Shown one piece after another: positions 10,963 through 22,700 of a DNA stretch of 64,000 nt. Within the stretch, counting starts at the first letter, position 1; each line of letters opens with the position of its first letter. The position numbers and the translations under genes were made by a program. Under the pieces are notes generated by a model. It was not told the DNA's origin and searched no databases. It saw nothing but the letters and a program-made list of their open reading frames with translations. Location: contig NC_079487.1 of NCBI RefSeq assembly GCF_020520425.1, forward strand, positions 134,066,385 through 134,130,384, read 5' to 3'. The stretch comes from Spinacia oleracea (lineage: Eukaryota; Streptophyta; Magnoliopsida; Caryophyllales; Amaranthaceae).

Positions 10963-13900
10963 TTATCCTTTAAGTGTACTAAAGTAGGATTTGTATCTTT
11001 GTGCTAGTCCAAACATGCCAAGGGTGCCTCCTGTATGCAGCATTACCACCTTTGCTCCTTTGTCTGATTGCTGCTGGCTTAAGCGAACGGCTAACTCCCA
11101 TGCTGCCAAAGTGTATATTGGATCAACAGGTACTCCTGTTTGGTTAGCTACTTGTTGACAAGCCTTGATTTCTCCCTCCATTACATTGCCAAATCTGCGA
11201 TAAGTTAGCTACCCGATTTAGACAGAGGCAACATGACATAGTGTAAAAAGTAAGGCTCCGTTTGGTTTGGTGTAAAACGTTTTAAGTGTAAAATGATTTT
11301 CCGTGGAAAACATTTTCCAAGGGAAAACACAATTCCAAATTAGTTTTCCTTTGTTTGGTTCCTTAAAAGAAAATGGAAGAAGATGGTGAAGATTGAGGGA
11401 AGAAGGGAGCGGGAGGTAAGGAGGAAAAGTGTTTTTCATCCCTTTCAAATGGAAAAGGTTTTTCCACCTTTGAGGGAGTTATGGTTCTATTCCTTGCCAA
11501 ACCAAACAACGTAAAATGATTGAAGGGGGAAAATCGTTTTCCATGAAAACGTTTTAACACCCTACCAAACGGAGCCTAAGAAGGACAAAAGTATGAGATC
11601 GAAGTGGAAATTTAGAGGATGTTGTGACTGCTTAATGAACATAGAAAAAGTTCAGCTTAGGAAACTTAAGTTCAGATGAGAATTTTACAGTTGAGATTAA
11701 TGATTAGTGATAGGTTTAGATGGTAATAGAGCTGCTGAAACTGTTAATAATTTGATAAAGAATCATTATGAACTAAGCACAGAATGATTTTGGAAGTGAT
11801 GAAACCATTAGTGTTACTCATTTACCAGAGAGAGGTTGTTAACTCACTTTCTTGGAGTTTCACGGTGCACCCACTGAACGAGGTCATTCTTCAACTCATA
11901 ATTGCTAATAAGATCAGATGCTGCATATCTTTTAAAATCTGAAATCAGACGCTTTTCCTGTTTCTTGTATCCGTCCAACGTATCAGCCAGCATTACAGAG
12001 GTTACCTTCCACGGCAGCCTAATTAATAATGTCGACAGCGTGATTCACTTGCTACTACAAAAAAATAACACAAGATCATAACACGGGAATTTGAACCATA
12101 CCCAAGAATTAATGCTCCAAGGGCAAAACCAACTGCTGTTGTCCCGGTCCCTGCATCGATCACAAAGTTATATGGCCTCTTTTTTCCAAGTATATGGCTC
12201 TGGGATAAGTACTTCACTTGGCGAATGATCCCTGTAGGAGTAAAATTTTAAACAGATATGAGCAGTCATTCTATCACTGTTATCAAAAGGATGCAAAAAA
12301 GAAAAGAAAAATGTATAAGTGACTTATCAATTCAAGCACTAAGTAGTTGAAGTTTATGTAGAAGGTTGACAAACATCAAGAATGTGTATAAAGGAAAACT
12401 AATTGTCTATGTAACGATTCAATCACTGTTTATGAAATCTATGTAACCCGGACTCTTGACTTAACCTCAAGTAATTGTGTTGGATCATCAAAACTACGAC
12501 TTAGAATTTCATTCTGGACCAAGAACATGGATATATTTCTTCAAATAACCGAGTTTGACACTCAGACAACTATCAGTAGGTCCGGTGTCTGACATCAAAT
12601 ACCTGGTTGACCTAGTCCAAGTCACACATGTTATCAAAACAATTCCTGGTGTTTGTCTTGTATTTATGGTTCAGGACTTTATCAGAATCTAAATACAGTT
12701 GAATCCCATACCCCAACATATATGTCATTGGTTCAGGTTTACTTGAGAAGCATGTTTTTGTCAAACACTATGCCACCACTAAGAAGATGTGAACATTACC
12801 TGATATTGACTGTGCGCAATCTAAAAAGCTAGAAAAGAACATATAAAAAGCAACACACAGGATAAATTTACTAGCACCTTTAAGTACATGTAAATGAACA
12901 GGGGTAATGTTAAACCAAGATATCAATGATGTGAAAACCCTATAATGCAATGACAGATGCCTGTTCTCACCAAACAATGCCACGGCATCCCCTGCACCCT
13001 CCTTAACAATTACGACTTTCCTCGTGCCATCTTCCGTACTTCTATTTGCATTTGTTTGCATGCAATTCGTCCCACTCGGTAAATCAGTGAAACTATCAAT
13101 AATATCATTGAGCCACACCACGGAACCATTGGGACCTGCAATGACATTTGCATGCCTAAGAAGCATTTCTTCCCTCTTGGCATAGAGTGATCTCGGCACA
13201 TATATAACATTTCCGTAAATAGATGATATAAGGTTGTATCCAGTCATAATCTCTGGTTGTTCACCTCGAAGAAGCAAATGTGATCTTAGACCTCTTTCAG
13301 CGCATGAGACGGCTGCAGAGAACAAATCCGCAAAATGATGTCACTCTTCGTATCTCATATTCTTAAAAATAATGTGCAATTTCCTAATTCATTACAGAAT
13401 CTTAAGTATGTGGAACACCAATGCACATGACCTACCCACAGCAGCTGTATGTGCACTTTGACACCCTCCACAGGTAACCTAGAAAGCACACCAGTCGGGT
13501 GTTACATGGACACATACATTGAATAACTGTGACGGAAGTCACGGCACCAATAGCAAATATGATGGACTCATGGGCAATGCTAAAATGATGATGCTAAAAT
13601 TTTAGTACATAGGGAAAGATTGAATCCCACAATACAATGCAGTCAAATGTAGAACTTGACAGAAAATATCATCCTTGCCTAAAAAAAACTTCTTCCCTAT
13701 TATTCAATCAAAGGGATAACAAAGGCATTGATTAAGGAACCAATTTGAATCTTCAGTGGGAAGAAAAAGAATTTGGCAATCGTAACTACTTTTGTATGAT
13801 GAAGTAGCTCTTGGAAGTTGGAATCATAGTATAGTGATGGTCATAGCCAGAGCGAATATTAACACAAAGCATAAAGATATATATACTTGCTCCGTTCCGT

Positions 13901-14914
13901 AAATATCGCACCATTTTGTTTTTTTACACTATTCACACTACGACTTTGGCCATTTTTTGTGATTCATACGTAAGAAAATTGTAGTCATGTGGGGTCATGT
14001 TAGATTCGTATCGATATATATTTTCTAAATATCAATTTTTTTATAATTTGATAGCCTAACAGAAAATTTAAGCATCATCTTGTCATAAACCGAATTATGT
14101 TCAGGAGTACAGCAGCAAATGACTATTCAACTTATAGTATCTTTTAAACTATCAAGCTCCTAAAATAGCCGTGGTTGATACAGGGAAATAAAGCAACAAC
14201 TCACCACATCAGTGCCCAAGCAATCTTCAATTATAGGAAGTAAAACATCCAGTTTCCTTGCTTTGTTTCCGTTGACAAACGGGTGCAACAGATCATCTCT
14301 TACGACGTAAAACAAAGGGTCTTTGCCTCTTTCATCCAACATAGCATCACCCAATTTAGGATATGCATCTATTGAAAAGTTCACATTACCAAAAATCCCA
14401 CTCCTTGATGTTGTTTCCTTCATTGAAACTGTAATTTGGTGAACTTTGGTATCTGGATTTTCTAATGTCCATCTTCTGTTGAGCAATTTCGATACGGATT
14501 CCTCAAGACACAGCTTCAGTTGGGAAGCATCCTAAGGGTTCAGATTATACATATAACATCACATTCCATTGTTTGATTCACCAACTAGCCAATAACCAGT
14601 ACAAAAAAAATTAAAATTTTCTAAATTTTATTGGTCCAATGGGAAATTTACCAGTTCAAGAATTAATATTTTCCCTGATACAATTTAGACTAAAAATCAA
14701 AATCAGAGAGATAACAAAGGCATCTGACATCAAGACATAAAACATCACATTCCATTGTTTGATTCACCAACTAGCCAATAACCAGTACAAAAGATTCAAA
14801 ATCGGAGAGATAAAGGAAGAGACAAACCTGGGAGTTGTTCACAGAATTGCGGGAAAGAACCCCATTTCTTTTAGCTGCAATAACTGAACTTCTCGGCCAA
14901 TGATGCAGCTTCAT
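10963..14914 (-). CDS. DCD2: D-cysteine desulfhydrase 2-like, PLP-dependent enzyme
   Basis: Seven coding exons (14914-14828, 14531-14205, 13478-13436, 13312-12971, 12231-12102, 12018-11848, 11194-10963) join with GT-AG borders and unbroken phase into 443 residues. The family breaks down D-cysteine to pyruvate, H2S and ammonia using PLP, and resembles ACC deaminase. The motif [11 protein letters not shown] (about residues 114-124) carries the likely PLP lysine K119. [15 protein letters not shown] and the late [11 protein letters not shown] are the glycine-rich phosphate-binding loops. The start [10 protein letters not shown] opens a basic, serine-rich, acid-free leader, as expected for a mitochondrial presequence. 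An in-frame TGA lies upstream with no ATG between. The large introns hold a Stowaway-like block (13886-14072) and a Tourist-like MITE (11254-11576). No frame damage is seen. The paralogue DCD1 is possible but less likely. Confidence 0.9.
11254..11576. mobile_element. Tourist-like (PIF/Harbinger) MITE in desulfhydrase intron
   Basis: The 323-bp element begins GGCTCCGTTTGG and ends CCAAACGGAGCC, and is flanked by TAA on each side, the 3-bp target typical of PIF/Harbinger. It lies inside the last intron of the desulfhydrase gene. The interior is purine/pyrimidine skewed and non-coding despite long chance ORFs. Confidence 0.82.
13886..14072. mobile_element. Stowaway-like MITE remnant in desulfhydrase intron
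   Basis: It begins TTGCTCCGTTCCGTAAATAT and is the inverted relative of the block at about 1150-1388, with which it shares the central TTAGATTCGTATCGATATAT. Only one end is clear. It lies in the intron between the 14531-14205 and 13478-13436 exons. Confidence 0.5.
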
Positions 14915-15230
14915 ATTATGTGGCAGCTCATGAACATTGCTTAGTTTGATGATTTTGGCTGCGAAAAGATCAATACAATCACCAATTTCAAGTTTAAATT
15001 ATCAGCACTAATCATATTGATAGAGATAAACAGAACCCAGATTCACAATTCAATGGTAGGGTTACCAAATTCTGCAAACTCAGTCGCATAAAATTAAGTT
15101 GAAATAAGCAATACGAGTTTAAACTAACAGCAAAAAAACAGAAATGAAACAGTAGATAGGTAATTAACCTCGATGGGATGAAGGAGCATAAAGATGAGGA
15201 GCTTTCAATTGCCACTCTCAGTTTCGGATA
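14911..15230 (-). other. Desulfhydrase 5' leader with intron and two uORFs
   Basis: The leader exon ends at 15169 and is joined to 14958 across an inferred 5'-UTR intron (15168-14959, GT-AG). After splicing, one uORF starts at 15189, crosses the junction and encodes 12 residues. A second uORF (14937-14911, 8 codons) ends with a TGA that overlaps the main ATG by two bases (ATGA). No ATG in frame with the enzyme lies upstream of [10 protein letters not shown]. The transcription start is not determined. Confidence 0.5.
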
Positions 15231-15249
15231 GCTTAGGGGAGAGCGAGAG

Positions 15250-16732
15250 ATAGAGCATCTCCAATGTCATTTGAAGCTATTTTGTTTTTTTAGCTAATTC
15301 GTGCTCCATTGACTACTACAGAGTAAATAGCTTGTTATTTAAATTGATATCATTTATCAATTAATTATTTGATAATTTTTGGGAGTTAATTGTCAAGTAA
15401 ATTAGTTTCTAAGTCTGTTCAATGAACGGATTGTTTGGTGGTCTGTTTTAAAGTGCTAATTTTATTGAAGGCTTAGGAGTTAGGAATTTAGAACATATTA
15501 GGTGTACTCGGGTGTACGGTGCACGGCGTGTACCATCTCATATTTTCTCCTTATACCACTCAAGGCCACAAAAATACCCTTGGGTGCACGACTGCACGGT
15601 GCATCTGAATGCACCTAATAATTTTCATAGGATTTTAGTAAAAATATATGATTTATATAGAGATGAAAAATGTATAAATTAGATGGTGAATTAATATCGA
15701 GGGTTAAAAAGGAGAATGACACATGTCATTTAATAATCTATGGTCCTTTATTTTTTTATTTTTTAAATACTAGGTATTGCTTAGTTTAAAACAAGTTAAT
15801 TTGTTATTGCTATTAGCTTGAAACTTCTATAAATTTCAAGTCATTCCCTAACTACAACTGTTGGAGATTCTCTTAAGAGCTTTGGGCCTCCCAATATGCA
15901 GGGTTTTGAAAATCTAATTCTAATGTACGAAGTAGCTAATTACCTACATTCTCTTAAAGGTGAGCCACGAATCGAGTAGCTCGTGAACAAATTGGACTCA
16001 GCTCGGCTATAATTCAGCTTGACTTGACTCGTTTGTGTAGAGAGACTATTACAAAGGGCTAAATACGTTTTGTTACGCCGCTACATGTCAAAAGTCCGTA
16101 ACTCAACAAGCTCAAATTTGGTCATACAACTCATACTATTAGTAGCGGATTTTTCTAACAATACTTATATTTTGCTAATAAAACTGATTAAGTTTAAATA
16201 CACATGATATTGTACTTCCTTTACACCCTTGTTGTTTCTCGAATCTTTCATATGTAGCATGTAGGCACCAACTCTTCAGATCCGAGTATATAGTCAAACC
16301 GGTGCGAGTATTAATGGACGGAGGGAGTACATACTATTTTCATCGAACAAAAATCTGGAAGCCGAACTTTGAAGGACAATACAGATGACAAGTAGCTTAT
16401 GTACAAATGGTGACATCCACAACAACTTTTTGGGATCATGTTTTCATAACAAAAGAGGATGGTAGTCCATACAATATGTAGTAGGCCAGAAGCACCAACA
16501 TGTAGTACTCAGGTAGAGTAGGGTAAAAAAACCCGAGTACCTACAAGAAAACAACTAAATGCAACTTACACTGGCTAGTAGCTACACCCGACCTACACCT
16601 AACAACAATGGTGGTACATTTACTTGAGGAATTACAGTGTAACCGGAACAAGGGCTTTTCTGGAAAGAAAAAATGAAGAATTCAGTTCAGTTCAGTTCGG
16701 TTCAGTTCAGTTCAGAACTCAGACCAGATCAG
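15250..16732. other. Intergenic region between desulfhydrase and ORP genes
   Basis: No gene is supported. It holds a small inverted-repeat MITE (15497-15619) and a Stowaway right-end remnant (about 16296-16327). A TTCAG pentamer run at about 16680-16716 lies in the ORP 3' UTR. The rest of the 3' part (16400-16732) is probably also ORP 3' UTR and downstream flank. Confidence 0.5.
15497..15619. mobile_element. 123-bp inverted-repeat MITE (ATTAGGTG ends)
   Basis: It starts ATTAGGTGTACTCGGGTGTA and ends with an imperfect inverted match finishing TGCACCTAAT. Related copies are at about 48595-48733 and 51756-51878; the latter is interrupted by a Helitron. Non-coding. Confidence 0.6.
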
Positions 16733-19700
16733 TCATTCTTCTTCTGGTATAGTATTACAGGGTAGGAGTATACTACTATCACTCCTCTGTCCAAATATAT
16801 CGGAAATCCCTTCCCAATTACCCTTTTCCCTTGTTTCCCAGTAACCACCCATGTAACTGTAACAACCTTCCTCGTCTTTCTGGAACCATCTTGGTTGCCA
16901 TCCACTTTCTTGGATCCTCCTCGCCTGCATGCACAAGATTTTAATTAAGTTAAAACAAGTTTCTCATTATCTGTTTCAGCTTTTTATGCACTGCATGGCA
17001 GACAAGCTAACAAGATTATGCTCAAAACTAATGAAGGGCAAGGAAACAGAAATCAATGTGTCTTCCAATCTGACAAGGACATGTGAACAAATCTTTATAC
17101 TAATAAGTAGTTAAGTAAATATAGTTGATACTAATGAGCAGTAAGAAATCATAATAACAATCTAGCTTTGGTATAGATTGGAGAGACACAAAATGCAGAA
17201 GTCAAAAATCTATTAGGACTATGATTTCAGGGCAACATTTAATTGTGATGCATACAGTTAACTTAACCGGGGGTCCAAGGCATCAACATGAGCTTCATAT
17301 GTTAAGTATTTTAGGTTGGATAGAGTGTACTCAGATTTCCGCTGATTTTGTTCTGTGAACTTGTCTTGGTAGGTGCAGCGTTTTGCAGGTAGCGAAGATC
17401 GAGTCTAAGTTTAGGTTGAAGGTGCGTAGAGTCCTCCAAAGGTCTTATATGTTTTCAAGGCGGAATTATGAATTCTCCAAGTGTAATTAAGTCATTCCCG
17501 AATTTATTAATGGGTTGTACTATTTCTTCTTTGAGCTTTTAATTTATAATTTATGGATTATTACTATGCTATGTATATTTTCTATCAATATTATTATTAT
17601 TATCCACTTCTGGGCATACGCAGTTCATTTATTATCTGTAGAACATCCTTTGGTATGATAGATTGGTAGGTGGGGTGGGTACATTGATGGATGTACTGCA
17701 ATCAGTACTAGTTAATGTGCTTTAATCAGGATAACACATACCTGTCTTTGCAGCTGTTCAAGTCTGAGTTTCTCTGAATTAGCCAGCTCATATTCTCCAT
17801 TTTCCAAGTGTCTCTGATCTGGCCTAAGCCTCGAGTCTGTTGGTGGAAGCTTGTCTTGTAAACCAGGAGTCAATTCATTCAAAGATATTGCAAAAGGCGT
17901 TAGATTGTATCTCGTCTTTGTAGCAGATTTGTCTCTCTCCCAGAGTAAGACAGCTTCTGTCATCGGATCATAGCCCTTTGGCTTCGTGGTTGGATCCCCT
18001 AAAACATAGTACATCGCCTCATCCCATTTCCCTACCAACATTGCGACCTTCTCACCGGTTCTGTTGTCTTGTACAAACCCATGAATCTGTAAGCCAATAG
18101 GAAATACAAGCAACATAAGACCATGTATATAAACAATATCAAACAGCAGCTAAGACTAAAGCAAGATGATTTTTAACCACCCTATCAGTGATTCTACAAG
18201 AAGAAGAAAAAAACTCAAAGTGCCATTTGGTTCAACAAGTGGAACGGATTTGAAATCAGAAATAGAATTAGAGGGATATGGGGTTTGGTTATCAAACATT
18301 TGTTGCTTTCATTGAGGAACGGATTCTAATTCCCATTGTTATTGCTTGGATAGGTTATGCGAGACATAAGTTGACAAGCTTTTTCATCCTTTACCAAATA
18401 AGAATCTTGAAGATTATCATTTTCCGAGCACTATTTATATCGCAGGTTGAACACTAAAGTAAACTCCTGTCTCAAGGCATGGACTAGATTTCTAAATCCT
18501 AACATCGATACCAAGTCAGCGAGTCGTCACAAATAACTTTAATCACATTATATCAAACTTTGTAAGGAAATTTAGACAACTGTAGCTTAAGTTCCTCCAA
18601 TTTTATTTTATTTTTTGATATTCCAGCTAGGGAGAAACAACCTCATATGTAGATTCTATAAGACAAAAGTTTCTGCTTAGTACTTTGAATCATCCCTATC
18701 AGAAATCGTGAGCAACTAGCATTTAATCAACAGTTACTGATAGAATGCTGAAACTCATCCCATTCATATAGGGAGTTCGAAAGCTCCTGAAACTGGTCGT
18801 TCCAAAACTCAATTTGTTAGCGCCATAAAAACGATCTAAGTGCAGGGCATAGCAATACAGGCATACAAACATGGTCCACCTAGGCACCTAGCTAACGAAG
18901 CAGTAGACTAATATCATTATGTTTCTTGACACCCATATTTGAGTCGGCAAGCTAAATCAGAAGGATTACCTGATGTGGATTGCGATCTATAATTGATTGC
19001 TCTTTGAATTTCAGCTTGCAGGAATAATTTCCACTGCCTTTGATGCGCATGGTGCCATAATGATCACAGTAAATTTTACCAATTATAATGTTGTATATGG
19101 AAGTTGTCACCTTGCTCCACTGAAATGTCTCACCATCCTCAAACTGAAGAGTAAGAGCACCAACAGGATCCAGTTGGATGGAACGTCCCCAGAATTTACC
19201 CTTGAGATTAGAGTCAGCCCAGAATCTCCAGCCTTTGCCCTCACAATGACAAGCAACGACCATAGGATGATGACTGACCTGCAGCTTCCACAATTTTCAG
19301 TTAATGTATGGAAGTGATGCAATAACCGATTCCAATTATACCAGATTTCGGCACAAGCAGAAAATAATTTCCCGATCCACAAAAAAAAAGCATCTAAAAT
19401 AAATTTTGCAAAAGGCAAGAGTTCAATCAAAATTCTCAGAGTCTTGCCTATAAACGGGTTCTATAGCACACTAACTACAATTTTTGAGCATTTTAAAAAG
19501 GAAATACCTTTTCAGAGAAGAAACGAAGGCCTTTGTCTGGATAGTCAGCCTCATAAGTCTCTCCGAGAAGGGGGTTGAAAGGTTTGCATTGGCGACCTTC
19601 AGTCGAAGCATAGCCAGATACTGCGAAAGCAGCTACATGCAAGATTCTCATCAAGTCATTTCCCTGCAGTAGTGCAATCAATCTCTTAGTCTATAAATCA

Positions 19701-22700
19701 ATAATAGAACTTGACAACATCATAGATAATTAAAAAAAGAGTACAAAATAGTGAAAGTAAAGGTCGAAGAGAATGATAAAGTGTATAACACCATCAAACA
19801 CTTAAAAAAATTCAGGAAGGATTAAAAGAGAGCACCTTTCATCCCATTTATACTTGCATTAAAAAATATAAAAGTGCATACATGGTCCATCTAACAAGGA
19901 TGCAGATATTGAAGTATAAAATTAGAGTCAAAGCGATTGAAGTATCTATTTATTATTAGAAATACATGTATCTCACCTATTCTCAAGTTAAAGTGAACAG
20001 TGTTGACTACATCAGGGCGTGAAGAAGAAATAAATATAATTACATAGTAATCACGCTAAGGAACTTTCAGGTCAGACCCAGAAACTTAGAGAGAAACTTA
20101 CCAGCTTTCCCCATTCAAGAGCTCGATCCACCAAGTAGGAATATTCCAAGTCTTCAAAGCATTTTTGCAGTGAAGAAAGGGGTTCATTAAAGTAAACAGG
20201 AAGACAAACTCCAGAAAGGTCCTTCCCAATATTGTCCTTAATGATTGACCATAAGCCCATGGGCTTTTCCTTTTCCTTCGGCTCTGGGAAACTATCCCTT
20301 CTCTTTATATAAGGGTATTCTGCAGGTCTAATACCCATTTGAAGCTCCTGTGAACAATCCTGTCCCAGCGAACTGCAAGCATCTGCAAAAGATTCCCTTC
20401 CCCGACAAGAGGCACTTCTCAAAAACTCTGAAGCCAAGTAATCATTTGTATCAAAATATGCGCCATCTTCTTCATCTGATTCAGCATCCCCACCTTCTCG
20501 ACTCTCATTCTCCACATCAGAATCAGATCCACTACCCTCAGACATGAGGGAAAAGAAATCTGCAAGATTTTAAAGAGCAATGATTATTTGTAACAGAAAT
20601 CAAACTATCATCAGCGCACCAGAGTAAGAAACACTCGAGCATGTGTAGCTTCCTAATTTTTGGGGTTGGGAAGTTGGGGCTGGGGAGAGGAGTTAAATTG
20701 GTAATTATTAATAAACAGTTAATGGTCTGTTTGACCAGACTTCTGGAAAACAACTTATGTTTCTCGGAAATAGTTCTACAGAAACAGTTTTCTGAGAAAC
20801 ACTCATGAGTAACAAAAAGTTTGGCCCAAAAATTTAGAAGTGCTTTTAAGAAATAAAAACAGTTCTACATTGTTTCGCCCATTATCCATTTTTTTAGACT
20901 TTTACACTCATTTGTTTAATATTTATATAATCATAACTAGTACTCCATAACTAAAGAATGTAATATGGAGTATGGTGTTACAATGATATTGACAACAAAA
21001 ACTTACAAGTGATACAATCATACAAGGTCTTTCAAGTTTCAACACTAGAATTATGGTGAGAAGGTCAGAAGGGTGAGGGAAAATTATGACACTTAGATTT
21101 TAAAATTAATGGTTAAGATGAAATCTTAAAACTTGGAATTTTTTGTTTGTTTTCACTTTCATGATTTCATCTCCATCTTCCTCATAACTCCCGAGCTCCA
21201 GACACAACACCCCAAACACAAAAGTTTCATCACTCAATTTCTCTCACTCTTCAAAGCACATTCACACATCACCTACCAGTAATACAAAGGTACATCACTC
21301 AATTTCTCGCTCCTCATATTGTCAATTAAATCTCTTCCCAAAATTTCTCACTCGGATTTTCTGGAGAGGAGGACGATTGGTCGAGCTGCAGCCAGAGTGT
21401 TAATGGTGAAAGCATCAATTTCCTTCGGAGGCAACTCTTGTCTTCCTCCTCTCACCTTACAATTCAAATTTCATTTTCCCCAATTAATGTCGTGTCAATT
21501 TCAATTTCTACAGTTTCGTTGCCGAAAGTATCCAAATTCATCATCAAATGATCGCGAAAATTAATTGTCTGCCCCAATTCTGAATATTATCCAGAAGATT
21601 GAAGTATAATTTAAGAGATGCTACTTCTAGAAAAAATTAACGGAAATTAATTGGCGAAATTTAATACAAGGACTTAAAAATTTAAATGAGAATGAGAAAA
21701 AGTTATTGGGAAATTTAGAGTTTGGGGGGATGAATTTAAATGGTCGTAAAAATCTGAAATTGTAGCTGTTGGTGGGGCTAATCTAGAGGTGAGAGAATGG
21801 TCGGGTGCTGGAGGAGAAAGGAAAGGGTGCGTAAAAGGTAAACTCGTTTCCCATTTTAGTAAGGGGCATGATTGTCTGCAAGAAATTTTTATTAAATGAA
21901 CAAAGAGCTCCCGACAAATGATATTGAGAAGCTGCATATTGTAGCATCTGCTTCTAGGGGGGCTGGGAATTGATTTAGGCTTCTTGAGATTAAAAACAAT
22001 TTATCCATATACCCTTGTTCAGCCTGGTTTCAGTTTCTTCACGCAAGAAACACTAAGCTTGACCAAATAGGCACTAAGTATGCATAGCTCATTTTTCTTA
22101 TACAGTTTGTTAGAGAGAGAGGCTCCTGGTCCTCCTTTGGTGTATAACCTTCTTAAACAGGTAGTCAAAACCTGAAAGTCTATGCAACAGTATGGACATG
22201 TTTAGAAAAAAAAATAAGAATATAGTAACTCATAACCAATAAACCATAAAACTGTAGGTGCAAAAGGCAAGAAATTCCAAAAACTGGTAGTTTCAGAAGA
22301 CATTTCACAAAAAACAAGGAGAGATACATGCAATTATTGTAGAATTGATAAGAATACAATATAAGAGTTACTGCTGGCTGTCCCAAGTCCCAGTCTCACC
22401 CAGCTGGAGTCACAGGTGAGACTGAAAGGAAGAATAGTTAAGGGGAAGGGGGCAGAATAGAGTTAAAGCACAAGTGCACAACTAACCGCTAAATCTTCTA
22501 TTTCCTTGCCCACAACAAGAATCTCTTCTCTTTGTTTCATCTACAACAGTTGTCTCCAACTCTATCTTCTCGCTCTGCAATCCAGAGAAATGCACAAAAT
22601 ATCTCACATTAAGATACCATTTTGAAAACAAAAAAAAAGTATTAACTTGCAACATGGCTTAACTGCATCAAAATGATGAAGACAAAACTTAGACTGTGAC

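Noticed and set aside
19107-19430. 107-codon minus-strand frame overlapping an ORP exon
   Set aside because: A shifted-frame shadow; the true exon (19278-18970) continues the OSBP fingerprint in another frame.
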